Assembly (NCBI RefSeq): GCF_016107325.1
Contig: NZ_RCVT01000002.1
Location: 434,001-498,000, forward strand
DNA: 64,000 nt
Source of the DNA: Sphingomonas sp. MA1305
Lineage (GTDB): Bacteria > Pseudomonadota > Alphaproteobacteria > Sphingomonadales > Sphingomonadaceae
Reading direction: 5' to 3'
Shown: positions 9,873 through 18,375 of the stretch, piece by piece
Layout: each line of letters begins with the position of its first letter
Numbering within the stretch: position 1 is the stretch's first letter
The notes under the pieces: generated by a model
Told to the model about the DNA's origin: nothing
The model's input: only the letters and a program-made list of their open reading frames with translations
Database searches by the model: none
Translations under genes and position numbers: made by a program

Positions 9873-9988
9873 GCCTGTGGAAAGCGGGGTCGGCCGATCC
9901 GAATCGCACGGGAATCCGCGATCCTTGCCGGTCAAGCTGTGGGTGATTACGGGACGAAACGGCTTATCCCGTTACCCACGTGCCAACC

Positions 9989-10030
9989 ACTTCATCATCC
10001 TTTCTTTGAATCTTCTTATATAGGAAGAAA
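9989..10030. other. AT-rich segment, candidate DNA-unwinding element
   Basis: Only 12 of 42 bases are G or C, in striking contrast to the surrounding sequence. It follows the DnaA-box cluster and ends at the purine-rich GGAAGAAAG that probably serves as the hemE ribosome binding site. It includes a GANTC site (10008..10012). It could also be simply the hemE promoter; both roles can coexist. Confidence 0.55.
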
Positions 10031-10045
10031 GCCCTGACCGACGTT

Positions 10046-11065
10046 GTGAACAAGCCGCTGCTGGCGGCGCTGAAGGGCGTTCGACAGCCCGTGCCGCCGA
10101 TCTGGCTGATGCGTCAGGCGGGCCGGTATCTGCCCGAATATCGTGCGCTGCGGGCGGAGAAGGGCGGCTTCCTCGCGCTCGCCACCGATCCCGTCGCAGC
10201 GGCCGAGGTGACGGTGCAGCCGATCCGCCGTTTCGGCTTCGACGGCGCCATCCTCTTTTCCGACATCCTCATGGTGCCCTGGGCGCTCGGCCAGGATCTG
10301 ACGTTCGGCCCGGGGGAGGGACCGCGGCTGATGCCGCCGCTGGTCGACCATGCCGTCGATGCCCTGGTGCGCACGCCGGCGCGGCTCGACCCGGTCTATG
10401 CCACCGTCGCACGCGTCGCGGCCGCATTGCCGCCGACGACCACCTTCCTGGGCTTCGCCGGCTCGCCGTGGACGGTCGCGACCTATATGGTGGCGGGCCA
10501 GGGTTCGAAGGACCAGAGCGAGACGCGTGCCTTCGCCTATCGCGATCCGGCCGCATTCGGCGCGATCATCGATGCGATCGTCGCGACCACGATCGACTAT
10601 CTCGCCCGGCAGATCGAGGCCGGGGTGGAGGCGGTGCAGCTGTTCGACAGCTGGGCGGGCAGCTTGAGCCCGGCGCAGTTCGAACGCTGGGTGATCGCGC
10701 CCAATGCCGCGATCGTCGCCGGTCTGCGCGCCCGCTGCCCCGGCGCCTGCATCATCGGCTTTCCCAAGGGGATCGGCGGCAAGCTGCCGGCCTATGCCCG
10801 CGAGACGGGGGTGGATGCGATCGGACTGGACGAGACGGTCGATCCCGCCTGGGCCGATGCGGTGTTGCCGGAGGGCATGCCGGTACAGGGCAATCTCGAT
10901 CCGCTGGCGCTGTTTGCCGGCGGCGCGGCCTTGGACGACGGGATCGATCGCGTTCTGGCCGCCTTTCCGGACCGTCCGCACGTCTTCAATCTGGGCCACG
11001 GCATCGGCCAGCACACGCCGATCGCCCATGTCGAGCAGCTGCTCGCGCGGGTGAGGGGGGCCTGA
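10046..11065 (+). CDS. hemE: Uroporphyrinogen decarboxylase
   Basis: A 339-residue cytoplasmic heme-pathway enzyme that decarboxylates the four acetate side chains of uroporphyrinogen III to give coproporphyrinogen III. It begins with the family's PPIWLMRQAGRYLPEYR substrate-binding region and contains ILFSDILMVPWALG and GFAGSPWTVATYM. GTG 10046 is the only conventional start. However, an in-frame CTG at 10034 is better spaced from the GGAAGAAAG Shine-Dalgarno-like sequence (10022..10030) and would give MTDVVNKPLL. It is the first gene to the right of oriC, followed by hemJ across a palindromic repeat. Confidence 0.96.
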   Translation: MNKPLLAALKGVRQPVPPIWLMRQAGRYLPEYRALRAEKGGFLALATDPVAAAEVTVQPIRRFGFDGAILFSDILMVPWALGQDLTFGPGEGPRLMPPLVDHAVDALVRTPARLDPVYATVARVAAALPPTTTFLGFAGSPWTVATYMVAGQGSKDQSETRAFAYRDPAAFGAIIDAIVATTIDYLARQIEAGVEAVQLFDSWAGSLSPAQFERWVIAPNAAIVAGLRARCPGACIIGFPKGIGGKLPAYARETGVDAIGLDETVDPAWADAVLPEGMPVQGNLDPLALFAGGAALDDGIDRVLAAFPDRPHVFNLGHGIGQHTPIAHVEQLLARVRGA

Positions 11066-11079
11066 ACGTCCCGCCCCAT

Positions 11080-11175
11080 CGTCATGCCGGACTTGTTCCG
11101 GCATCCACCGCACCGCATACACCGGGCCCGCCGCGTGCGCGGAGGCGTGGATGCCGGAACGGGTCCGGCATGACG
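11080..11175. repeat. REP-like paired palindromic repeat, family B, copy 1
   Basis: Arms of 29 bases at 11080..11108 and 11147..11175 are inverted copies with one or two differences. Each begins or ends in the shared CGTCAT / ATGACG, and each contains an internal dyad (GCCGGA..TCCGGC). It occupies the gap between hemE and hemJ. Related copies are at 27663..27758 and 38510..38606. Confidence 0.8.
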
Positions 11176-11192
11176 ATCAGGGAACATGATCA

Positions 11193-11639
11193 ATGGACTG
11201 GCTACAGGCGCATTACCTCTGGCTCGTCGCCGCGCATGTCATCGTCGTGATCTTCTGGATGGCGGGCATGTTCATGCTGCCGCGCTACCTCGTCTATCAC
11301 CAGGAGGCGCTGGTCGCCGGTCATGCCGATGAGGCGGGCCTGTGGGTGGACCGCGAGGGCAAGTTGCGGCGGATCATCCTGACACCGGCGATGATCGCGG
11401 TCTGGGTACTCGGCCTGACCCTCGCCACCGTCGGCCAGCATTGGGGCGGCGGCTGGTTGCATGCCAAGCTGCTGCTGGTGATCCTGCTCTCCGGCTATCA
11501 TGGCTGGGCGGTCGGCTATGCCCGGCGCCTGGCCAGGGGCGAGATGCGGCTGAGCGGCAGGACGCTGCGCATGCTCAACGAAGTGCCGGCGCTGCTCGCC
11601 ATCGTGATCGTCGCGCTCGCCTTCGTGAAGCCATTCTGA
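11193..11639 (+). CDS. hemJ: Protoporphyrinogen IX oxidase HemJ
   Basis: A 148-residue membrane protein of four hydrophobic segments that oxidises protoporphyrinogen IX to protoporphyrin IX, the penultimate heme step in bacteria without HemG or HemY. The family's N-terminal AHVIVVIFWMAGMFMLPR with its conserved His and Arg, the YH pair that follows, the central WLHAKLLLVILLSGYHGW with His and Lys, and the C-terminal LNEVPALLAIVIV are all visible. Its position two genes after the origin, beside hemE, supports the assignment. It was formerly annotated UPF0093. ATG 11193 follows a weak purine-rich site. Confidence 0.92.
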   Translation: MDWLQAHYLWLVAAHVIVVIFWMAGMFMLPRYLVYHQEALVAGHADEAGLWVDREGKLRRIILTPAMIAVWVLGLTLATVGQHWGGGWLHAKLLLVILLSGYHGWAVGYARRLARGEMRLSGRTLRMLNEVPALLAIVIVALAFVKPF

Positions 11640-11975
11640 TTTTGCGCTGTCCTACAACGAGGGGCGTCGCTACGATCACACGCGACAAGGTCTTTCTCAT
11701 CGTTGGAATTTTATTACAAAAGGAGAGCGGTCTCTAGCGCATTCAGGCGTCACTTCTGTCAAGACTCATCGACTTCTGCTCGTTCATCAATGACGTAGCT
11801 AAGCCGTCACGACGGCGCTTGACGCACTCGCCGGACGCTCTTACCTCGTAAATCACGCATCACACGGCGTCCTGCCGTGGCGATGCGGTCTCCCCTCAAG
11901 CTTCGGCACGTTTTCGCGGTTCCATCGCCCTCGCCAAGCTTCTCTCCCCCTGCCTACGCATCCGGAAAATTTTCC
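11640..11975 (+). promoter_or_regulatory. Long AT-richer leader upstream of rho
   Basis: No gene-like frame is seen in these 336 bases, which are clearly more AT-rich than their surroundings, especially 11690..11740. One possible promoter is TTGACG at 11819..11824 with a poor -10 about 17 bases on (11842..11847). An AAAGGAGAG sequence (11717..11725) is not followed by a usable start. rho genes are commonly autoregulated through an untranslated leader, so a Rho-sensitive leader is plausible, but I see no decisive structure. The pyrimidine-rich, G-poor stretch at 11931..11962 just before rho would suit Rho loading. Confidence 0.4.
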
Positions 11976-13232
11976 ATGCATCTCAAAGATTTGAAGAAAA
12001 AGACCCCCGCCGAGCTGGTCAGCATGGCCGAGGAATTGGGGGTCGAGAGCGCCTCCACCCTGCGCAAACAGGATCTGCTGTTCGCGATCCTCAAGGTCCA
12101 GGCCGAGAATGGCGACCAGATCATGGGCCTCGGCACGATCGAAGTACTGCCCGACGGCTTCGGCTTCCTGCGCTCGCCCGAGGCGAACTACCTCGCCGGT
12201 CCCGACGACATCTATGTCTCGCCCAATCAGGTCCGCAAATGGGGTCTGCGCACTGGTGATACGGTCGAGGGCGAAATCCGCGCGCCGAAGGACGGCGAGC
12301 GCTATTTCGCCATCACCCGGCTGACCAGCGTCAATTTCGACGATCCGGACGCCGTCCGCCACCGCGTCAATTTCGACAATCTGACGCCGCTCTATCCCGA
12401 AAAGAAGCTGACGCTAGATCCTGCCGATCCGACGCAGAAGGACAAGTCGGCGCGCGTCATCGACATCGTCTCGCCGCAGGGCAAGGGCCAGCGCACGCTG
12501 ATCGTCGCGCCGCCGCGCGTCGGCAAGACGGTGATGCTGCAGAACATCGCCAAGGCGATTACCGACAATCATCCCGAGGTGTTCCTGCTCGTGCTGCTGA
12601 TCGACGAGCGGCCCGAGGAAGTCACCGACATGCAGCGCAGCGTGAAGGGCGAGGTCGTTTCCTCGACCTTCGACGAGCCCGCGCAGCGTCACGTCCAGGT
12701 CGCCGAAATGGTGATCGAAAAGGCCAAGCGCCTCGTCGAGCACAAGAAGGACGTGGTGATCCTGCTCGACTCGATCACGCGCCTCGGTCGTGCCTACAAC
12801 ACCGTGGTGCCGTCGTCGGGCAAGGTGCTGACCGGCGGTGTCGACGCCAATGCGCTGCAGCGGCCGAAGCGCTTCTTCGGTGCGGCACGCAATATCGAGG
12901 AGGGCGGCTCGCTGTCGATCATCGCCACCGCGCTGATCGATACCGGCAGCCGCATGGACGAGGTGATCTTCGAAGAGTTCAAGGGCACCGGCAATTCGGA
13001 AATCGTCCTCGACCGCAAGGTCGCCGACAAGCGCGTCTTCCCGGCACTCGACGTCGGTAAGTCCGGCACCCGCAAGGAGGAACTGCTGGTCGACAAGGAC
13101 AAGCTCAGCAAGCAGTGGGTGCTGCGCCGCATCCTGATGCAGATGGGCACGATCGACGCGATGGAATTCCTGCTCGACAAGATGAAGAATTCGAAGACCA
13201 ACGAGGATTTCTTCGACAGCATGAACCAATAG
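11976..13232 (+). CDS. rho: Transcription termination factor Rho
   Basis: A 418-residue hexameric RNA-dependent ATPase/translocase. The N-terminal Rho-N helical domain ([20 protein letters not shown]) is followed by the cold-shock-like primary RNA-binding domain containing [13 protein letters not shown]. The RecA-type motor has Walker A in APPRVGKT, the catalytic region [14 protein letters not shown], the Q-loop around [19 protein letters not shown], and the R-loop. There is no large insertion in the N-terminal half. ATG 11976 was chosen because the canonical N-terminus starts there; the open frame upstream is not conserved-looking. It belongs to the hemE-hemJ-rho run typical of alphaproteobacterial origins. 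Confidence 0.98.
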   Translation: MHLKDLKKKTPAELVSMAEELGVESASTLRKQDLLFAILKVQAENGDQIMGLGTIEVLPDGFGFLRSPEANYLAGPDDIYVSPNQVRKWGLRTGDTVEGEIRAPKDGERYFAITRLTSVNFDDPDAVRHRVNFDNLTPLYPEKKLTLDPADPTQKDKSARVIDIVSPQGKGQRTLIVAPPRVGKTVMLQNIAKAITDNHPEVFLLVLLIDERPEEVTDMQRSVKGEVVSSTFDEPAQRHVQVAEMVIEKAKRLVEHKKDVVILLDSITRLGRAYNTVVPSSGKVLTGGVDANALQRPKRFFGAARNIEEGGSLSIIATALIDTGSRMDEVIFEEFKGTGNSEIVLDRKVADKRVFPALDVGKSGTRKEELLVDKDKLSKQWVLRRILMQMGTIDAMEFLLDKMKNSKTNEDFFDSMNQ

Positions 13233-13240
13233 CCGACTGC

Positions 13241-13265
13241 GTCCTGCCGCACGCTGCGGCAGGAC
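13241..13265 (+). terminator. Hairpin after rho
   Basis: A perfect 11-bp stem (GTCCTGCCGCA with TGCGGCAGGAC) with a 3-base loop starts 8 bases after the rho stop. It lacks a T-tract, so it may be a Rho-dependent or 3'-protecting hairpin rather than a classical intrinsic terminator. A second GC-rich hairpin follows at about 13311..13331. Confidence 0.55.
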
Positions 13266-13422
13266 TCGCACCGGCCCGGCCGGCGGGTGCCCTTGGGCAA
13301 CCCGACCGACGACGCGGGCTTCGCCCGCGTCCGCCCGGCACGATCACATCCGGCGCGTGGAGGCTGCATAGCTTTCGCGCGCCGCTTCGTTCATGGAGCA
13401 CTCATCAACCGGGAGTGAACCA

Positions 13423-14127
13423 GTGTCCGTCATTGCCATGCTGAGCGCCGCCGCCGCGGCCGCCGGGCCGGGGTCGCCCGGCGAGATCTGGCAGCACATC
13501 GTCAACGATTTCTCCAACATCACCTCGCCCGCCGCGCTCGCCGCGTTCGTGCAGGTGCTGATGATCGACGTGGTGCTGGCGGGCGACAATGCGATCGTCG
13601 TCGGCGCTCTTGCCGCGGGGCTTCCGGCCGAACAGCGCAAGAAGGTCATCCTGATCGGCATCATCGCGGCACTGGTGCTGCGCATCGCCTTCGCCTTGGT
13701 GGTCAGCTGGCTGCTCGGCCTGATCGGCCTGATCTTCGCCGGCGGCGTGCTGCTGCTGTGGGTGGCGTGGAAGATGTGGCGCGAACTGCGTCAGCCGGCC
13801 GATCATGACGCGGAAGCCGCCGGGGTGCGCCCGGTCAAGAGCTTCGTCGGCGCCGCCTGGGCCGTCGCCGTCGCCGACGTGTCGATGAGCCTCGACAACG
13901 TCCTTGCGGTGGCCGGCGCGGCACGCGAGCATCCCGGCATATTGATCATCGGGCTGCTGCTGTCGGTGGCGTTGATGGGCATCGCGGCCAATCTGATCGC
14001 CAAATATATCGAGCGCTACCGCTGGATCGCCTATATCGGCTTGGCGGTGATCGTCTACGTCGCTGGCAAGATGATTTACGAGGGCGTGGTCGATCCGAAT
14101 GTCGGACTGACCACGCTGTTCCGATGA
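13423..14127 (+). CDS. TerC/YjbE family integral membrane protein
   Basis: A 234-residue TerC-superfamily protein with about seven hydrophobic helices and the two family motifs carrying acidic residues in the membrane: VLAGDNAIVVG and SMSLDNVLAVAG. Members of the YjbE/YkoY branch export Mn2+, or help metal loading of exported proteins; that role is inferred. GTG 13423 was chosen because GGGAG at 13411..13415 sits 7 bases upstream. ATG 13393 is in frame but has no ribosome binding site. I looked for a yybP-ykoY manganese riboswitch in the 190-base upstream gap and did not recognise one. It ends at a strong terminator. Confidence 0.86.
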   Translation: MSVIAMLSAAAAAAGPGSPGEIWQHIVNDFSNITSPAALAAFVQVLMIDVVLAGDNAIVVGALAAGLPAEQRKKVILIGIIAALVLRIAFALVVSWLLGLIGLIFAGGVLLLWVAWKMWRELRQPADHDAEAAGVRPVKSFVGAAWAVAVADVSMSLDNVLAVAGAAREHPGILIIGLLLSVALMGIAANLIAKYIERYRWIAYIGLAVIVYVAGKMIYEGVVDPNVGLTTLFR

Positions 14128-14138
14128 TCCGATAAGGT

Positions 14139-14164
14139 AAGGGGGGCCGCGGCCCCCCTTTTTA
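14139..14164 (+). terminator. Intrinsic terminator after terC
   Basis: A GC-rich palindrome (AAGGGGGGCC mirrored by GGCCCCCCTT) is followed by a run of T. It lies between the convergent terC and dienelactone hydrolase genes, and A/T on both flanks suggests it works in both directions. Confidence 0.85.
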
Positions 14165-14166
14165 TA

Positions 14167-14868
14167 TCAGCCAAGATGGTCGGCGAAGAAGCGGGCGGTG
14201 CGCTCGTCCGCCTGCTTGGCCGAGGCGTCGGAGCGGCGCTGACCGAACTCCGTGGCGAAGCCGTGATCCTCGCCGGGATAGTCGTAGAGCGTCACCTTCG
14301 GGTGATCGTCCAGCCCTTCGTGCATACGCGCCTGCGCATCCTTGTCGACGAAATGATCCTCCTGCGGCACGTGCAGCAGCACCGGCTTGGCGATCGCATG
14401 CTTCTCGGCGAGCAGGCCGTCGATGCCGACGCCATAATAGCCGACGCTGGCGTCGATGTCGGTGCGCGCCGCGGTCATGAAGGCGAGGCGGCCGCCCAGG
14501 CAATAGCCGACCGCGCCGACCTTGCCGCCATCGGGCAGCAGCCCGCGGGCGGTGCGGATCGTCGCCTCGATGTCGCGGATCCCCGCATCCTGATCGAACT
14601 TGCCCATAAGTTCGAGCGCCTGCTGCATCTCGTGCGGCACGTCGGGATCGAGTTCGACGCCCGGGGCGAAGCGCCAGAACAGTTCCGGTGCGATCGCCAG
14701 ATAGCCGGCCTCTGCCAGCGTGTCGGCCTTGCGTCGAATGCCGGCATTGATGCCGAAGATTTCCTGAATGACGATGATCGCGGCCTTGGGCGTGCCCTCC
14801 GGCTCGGCGACATAGGCCGGGAAATGGCCGTCGTGGTCGAGTGTCTCGATCTGGATGGTCTTGGTCAT
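14167..14868 (-). CDS. Dienelactone hydrolase family protein
   Basis: A 233-residue alpha/beta hydrolase. The nucleophile is Cys in GYCLGGRLAF (about residue 121), with a downstream Asp in PQEDHFV and His in EDHGFA completing the triad, as in carboxymethylenebutenolidase. The N-terminal VIQEIFGINAGIR block is typical of the family. The true substrate is unknown, since many chromosomal members are not in aromatic degradation pathways and no such pathway is seen here. ATG 14868 was chosen because the beta-strand-rich core begins within a few residues. It interrupts the otherwise + strand rho-to-mnmE run and converges on terC. Confidence 0.9.
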   Translation of the reverse strand: MTKTIQIETLDHDGHFPAYVAEPEGTPKAAIIVIQEIFGINAGIRRKADTLAEAGYLAIAPELFWRFAPGVELDPDVPHEMQQALELMGKFDQDAGIRDIEATIRTARGLLPDGGKVGAVGYCLGGRLAFMTAARTDIDASVGYYGVGIDGLLAEKHAIAKPVLLHVPQEDHFVDKDAQARMHEGLDDHPKVTLYDYPGEDHGFATEFGQRRSDASAKQADERTARFFADHLG

Positions 14869-14950
14869 GGGGTCCTCTCGCGCGGATGGTCCTGGGCGGC
14901 TATGCAGAGCCGACGACGGCAGCTCAAGCAGGATCGATGGAGGCACGACG

Positions 14951-15196
14951 ATGAAGGTGACGGTGGACATCGACCTGACTCCGGAAGAGGCACGCCGTGC
15001 CTTGGGCCTGCCCGACCTGACGCCGTTGCATGACCGCTATGTCGCGATGCTGCTCGACACGATGAACGGTCAGGTGAAGCCGGAATTGCTCGAAGGCATG
15101 ATGAAGAGCTGGGCACCGATGGGGGAGGCGGGTCTGTCGATGTGGCGGCAATTGTTCGATCAGGCGAGTGGTGCAGGGCGCAAGGCGGGCGGGTGA
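14951..15196 (+). CDS. Small conserved protein upstream of mnmE (DUF6489-type)
   Basis: An 81-residue protein starting MKVTVDIDLTPEEARRALGL, a TPEEAR-helix pattern seen in small alphaproteobacterial proteins annotated DUF6489 and often found beside mnmE. The function is unknown. The sequence is mainly helical with a Gly/Lys-rich tail, and there is no signal peptide or membrane segment. ATG 14951 follows a good GGAGG (14939..14943). The stop overlaps the mnmE GTG start (GTGA), so the two are probably co-translated. The family name is from memory of the motif and less certain than the gene call. Confidence 0.75.
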   Translation: MKVTVDIDLTPEEARRALGLPDLTPLHDRYVAMLLDTMNGQVKPELLEGMMKSWAPMGEAGLSMWRQLFDQASGAGRKAGG

Positions 15197-16479
15197 CCTC
15201 AAACCTGACGATCTTCGCGCTATCGAGCGGTGCGCCACCGGCCGGCATCGCGGTCATCCGGGTCAGTGGACCGGCAGCCTTTGCGGCCGTGACGGCACTG
15301 GCCGGGACCCTGCCGCCGGCGCGGACCGCGCGGCTGCGATCGCTCCGGGATGACAAGGGCGCCTTGCTCGATCGGGCACTGATCTTGTGTTTTCCCGGAC
15401 CGGCCAGTGCGACGGGCGAGGATCTGGTCGAGCTGCACTGCCACGGCGGGCGCGCAGTGGTTGCGGCAGTGCTGGCGGCATTGGGCCGGCAATTGAATGT
15501 ACGACCGGCGCAGCCAGGCGAGTTCACTCGCCGCGCACTGAGTAACGGGCGGATCGATTTGGCGGAAGCGCGCGGCTTGGCCGATCTGTTGAGCGCCGAA
15601 ACCGAACGTCAGCGCGTCGCGGCGATCTCGGCTGCGGAGGGGGTGGTCAGCCGACAGGTTCGTGCCTGGCTGACGCGACTTAGCGCGCTCGCCGCGCGGG
15701 TCGAGGCGCAGCTCGACTTCGCCGATGAGGACGATGTCGCAGGGGATGATGCGGCATTGGTAGCCGTCATCGAGGGGATGAGGACGCTCGCCGACGAATG
15801 GCGGACCGTCATCGCCGAACCGCCAGTGGAGCGCTTGCGCGACGGCCTGTTGGTGGTGCTGGCCGGGCCGCCGAACAGCGGCAAATCGACGCTAATCAAT
15901 CTGCTCAGCCAGCGCGACGTCGCGATCGTCAGCGATATCGCGGGCACAACGCGCGATCGGATCGAGGTGGCGCTGGTCAGAGATGGGCTGGCCTATCGGC
16001 TAACGGACACGGCGGGACTGACCGAGACCGTCGATCCCATAGAGCGGATCGGCGTGACGCGGGCGGGCGATGCGATCGAGCAGGCGGACATTCTGTTGTG
16101 GCTGGGCGACGACGCCCCGCCACGCGCCGACGCTGTCCGTGTTTATGCACGGGCGGATCAACCGGGTCGTGTGGAAATGCCAGCCGATCGTGATGTTGCG
16201 GTGCGGCAGGATCAACCGGCCACGATCAATGCATTGTGGTCGATCATCCATACGCGGGCCGAAGCCTTGGTACCGCGGATCGATGCGATCTCCTTCCGGG
16301 CTCAGGAGCGGACGGCACTGCAACAGGCGTTCGAAGCGATGGCGACACCGGAAGACGATACGGTGCTGGTCGCCGAGCAGTTGCGGGTCGCCAGCCGGTT
16401 GCTCGCCACCATCCTCGGTGTCGATGCGACGGAGGCAATGCTCGACTCGCTATTCGGTCAATTCTGCGTCGGAAAGTGA
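15193..16479 (+). CDS. mnmE: tRNA modification GTPase MnmE
   Basis: A 428-residue GTPase that, with MnmG, installs the aminomethyl-type modification on the wobble uridine of certain tRNAs. The N-terminal formyl-THF-binding domain begins TIFALSSGAPPAGIAVIRVSG. The inserted G domain carries the P-loop GPPNSGKS, a switch region DIAGTTRD and DTAGL. The C-terminal FCVGK contains the essential cysteine. GTG 15193 was chosen because the conserved N-terminus begins there and it overlaps the preceding stop. The stop codon is immediately followed by a parS site, then mnmG. Confidence 0.97.
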   Translation: MTSNLTIFALSSGAPPAGIAVIRVSGPAAFAAVTALAGTLPPARTARLRSLRDDKGALLDRALILCFPGPASATGEDLVELHCHGGRAVVAAVLAALGRQLNVRPAQPGEFTRRALSNGRIDLAEARGLADLLSAETERQRVAAISAAEGVVSRQVRAWLTRLSALAARVEAQLDFADEDDVAGDDAALVAVIEGMRTLADEWRTVIAEPPVERLRDGLLVVLAGPPNSGKSTLINLLSQRDVAIVSDIAGTTRDRIEVALVRDGLAYRLTDTAGLTETVDPIERIGVTRAGDAIEQADILLWLGDDAPPRADAVRVYARADQPGRVEMPADRDVAVRQDQPATINALWSIIHTRAEALVPRIDAISFRAQERTALQQAFEAMATPEDDTVLVAEQLRVASRLLATILGVDATEAMLDSLFGQFCVGK

Positions 16480-16495
16480 TGTTCCACGTGGAACA
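16480..16495. promoter_or_regulatory. parS site 1 (TGTTCCACGTGGAACA)
   Basis: A perfect 16-bp palindrome matching the ParB-binding consensus, with C/G in place of T/A at the symmetric fifth position. It starts at the base after the mnmE stop codon, 41 bases before the mnmG start. It lies about 6.5 kb from the presumed oriC and 3 kb from parB. Confidence 0.9.
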
Positions 16496-16536
16496 CTTTT
16501 GACGTGATCCGGTGCGTCGCTTAGGCGCATTGCATC

Positions 16537-18375
16537 ATGTTCGATGTCATAATTGTCGGTGGCGGTCACGCCGGCACGGAAGCCGCCGCGGCGGCCGCGC
16601 GTCGTGGCGCGAGGACAGCATTAGTCAGTTTCGAAGCGCGGCATATCGGCGCCATGTCGTGCAACCCGGCGATCGGCGGGCTGGGCAAGGGGCATATCGT
16701 CCGCGAGGTCGATGCTTTTGACGGACTGATCGCGCGGGCAGCGGATGCCGCCGCTATCCATTACCGCATGCTCAACCGGAGCAAGGGTGCGGCGGTTCAG
16801 GGGCCGCGAATCCAAGCCGATCGCCGCCTCTATTCGCGAGCCATCCAGAGCTTGCTTGCGGCCGAGCCGAGGCTGACCGTTATCGAGTGTGATGTCGACG
16901 CCCTGTCGATCGGCCACGGCGGTCACGTTGACGGAGTCGTACTCGCCGACGGCAGCCGGATTGCCGGCAGGACGGTGGTGCTCGCCACCGGCACCTTCCT
17001 GGGTGCCCGGATGTTTCGTGGCGATGATCGAGAAGAGGGTGGCCGGGTTGGCGAACGGCCAGCGAAGCGGCTCGGCGAGCAATTGCGCGCGCTCGGCCTG
17101 CCCATGGCGCGGCTGAAGACCGGCACGCCGCCACGGCTGGATGCACGGACGATCGACTGGGCGAGCCTGGAGGAGCAGGCGTCCGACGCCGAGCCGTGGA
17201 CGATGTCTCCGATGACGGCACGTCGGCTCCACCCGCAGATCGCCTGCGCCGTTACGCGGACCGGGACACGGACGCATGACGTCATCCGCGGCGGGCTCGA
17301 CCGATCGCCCCTGTTCGGCGGCGCAATCGAGGGGCAGGGGCCCCGTTATTGTCCGTCGATCGAAGACAAGATCCTCCGCTTCGGCGATCGCGATGGTCAT
17401 CAGGTGTTCCTAGAGCCGGAGGGCCTGAACGACCCCATCGTCTATCCCAATGGCCTGTCGACGTCGCTGCCGGTCGATCTTCAGCTGGCGATGATTGCGA
17501 GCATTCCTGGCCTGGAGCGGGCGCGGATCACCATGGCCGGCTACGCCGTGGAATATGATTATTGCGATCCGCGCGCGCTCGATCGCCAACTGGCATTGGC
17601 GGCCATCCCCGGCGTGTTCTGCGCGGGGCAGATCAACGGCACCACCGGCTATGAAGAGGCGGCAGGGCAGGGGTTGATCGCCGGCCTCAACGCCGCGGCC
17701 TATGCCTGTGACATGGCACCCTGCGTCCTGGATCGCGGAACCAGCTATCTCGGTGTGATGATCGACGACCTCGTTTTGCAGGGCGTGACCGAGCCGTATC
17801 GGATGTTGACGGCGCGTGCCGAATATCGACTATCCCTGCGTGCCGACAATGCCGAGACGCGACTTGGCGAACAGGCCGAACATTTGGGCTGCCTCGGCGC
17901 CGACCGACGCCGTCACCGTCAACGGCGATTGCAGGCGCGGGCTCGCGCGGAAGCAGCGCTGGCGTCGACCTTCACCGCGTCCAGCCTCGCTTTGCAGGGT
18001 CTCGCGGTCGCTCAGGATGGCAGCCGGCGATCCGCCTACGAATGGCTCCGCATACCCGGAGTGACGATGGCGGCGCTGGTGCCGGGTATCGATGAGATCG
18101 CCCCTGCCGACGTGCTATCGGAGATTGCGGAGGATGCGCGCTATGCCCCCTATCTGGAGCGGCAGGCTGACGAAATCGCCGCGCTCCGCCGGGACGAGAA
18201 CGTGCGCTTGCCGACGGCGATCGACTTCGCCGCGGTTCCGGGCCTGTCGAACGAGATGATCGACCGATTGAGCAAGGCTCGGCCGGAGACACTGGGCGCG
18301 GCCGGCCGCATCCGGGGTATTACGCCAGCGGCACTCTCGGCCATCTACCTGCATGCGCAAAGGACGGCGGCATGA
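16537..18375 (+). CDS. mnmG: tRNA uridine-5-carboxymethylaminomethyl modification enzyme MnmG (GidA)
   Basis: A 612-residue FAD-dependent partner of MnmE. The N-terminal dinucleotide-binding motif is [14 protein letters not shown]. The family block [25 protein letters not shown] covers the FAD site (residues about 37-61). [12 protein letters not shown] and [15 protein letters not shown] follow, and the C-terminal helical domain, which recruits MnmE and tRNA, ends with [13 protein letters not shown]. Length is normal. It overlaps rsmG by 4 bases. It lies beside parAB, as in many bacteria where gidA marks the origin region. Confidence 0.98.
   Translation: MFDVIIVGGGHAGTEAAAAAARRGARTALVSFEARHIGAMSCNPAIGGLGKGHIVREVDAFDGLIARAADAAAIHYRMLNRSKGAAVQGPRIQADRRLYSRAIQSLLAAEPRLTVIECDVDALSIGHGGHVDGVVLADGSRIAGRTVVLATGTFLGARMFRGDDREEGGRVGERPAKRLGEQLRALGLPMARLKTGTPPRLDARTIDWASLEEQASDAEPWTMSPMTARRLHPQIACAVTRTGTRTHDVIRGGLDRSPLFGGAIEGQGPRYCPSIEDKILRFGDRDGHQVFLEPEGLNDPIVYPNGLSTSLPVDLQLAMIASIPGLERARITMAGYAVEYDYCDPRALDRQLALAAIPGVFCAGQINGTTGYEEAAGQGLIAGLNAAAYACDMAPCVLDRGTSYLGVMIDDLVLQGVTEPYRMLTARAEYRLSLRADNAETRLGEQAEHLGCLGADRRRHRQRRLQARARAEAALASTFTASSLALQGLAVAQDGSRRSAYEWLRIPGVTMAALVPGIDEIAPADVLSEIAEDARYAPYLERQADEIAALRRDENVRLPTAIDFAAVPGLSNEMIDRLSKARPETLGAAGRIRGITPAALSAIYLHAQRTAA

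Larger units (their letters stand above)
9745..10045. other. Probable chromosomal replication origin (oriC)
   Basis: The stretch of about 330 bases between the PPDK regulatory gene and hemE has no plausible gene. It holds one perfect DnaA box (9864..9872) and several boxes with one or two mismatches: 9754..9762, 9816..9824, 9833..9841, 9845..9853, 9876..9884, 9938..9946, 9964..9972 and 9972..9980. Three GANTC methylation sites (9901, 9912, 10008) and an AT-rich segment at 9989..10030 are also present. Position beside hemE is the known oriC location in Caulobacter and Rickettsia. Gene orientation switches here: nearly all genes to the left are on -, nearly all to the right on +. The parS sites and parAB follow within 10 kb. 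Exact limits are not visible. Confidence 0.85.

Noticed and set aside
9972..9986. CACGTG-containing segment in the origin as a third parS
   Set aside because: Only the central hexamer matches; flanking bases do not form the TGTT..AACA palindrome.
13233..13422. Possible yybP-ykoY manganese riboswitch before terC
   Set aside because: The gap contains GC-rich hairpins but I could not find the conserved internal loops of that riboswitch. A covariance-model search would decide.
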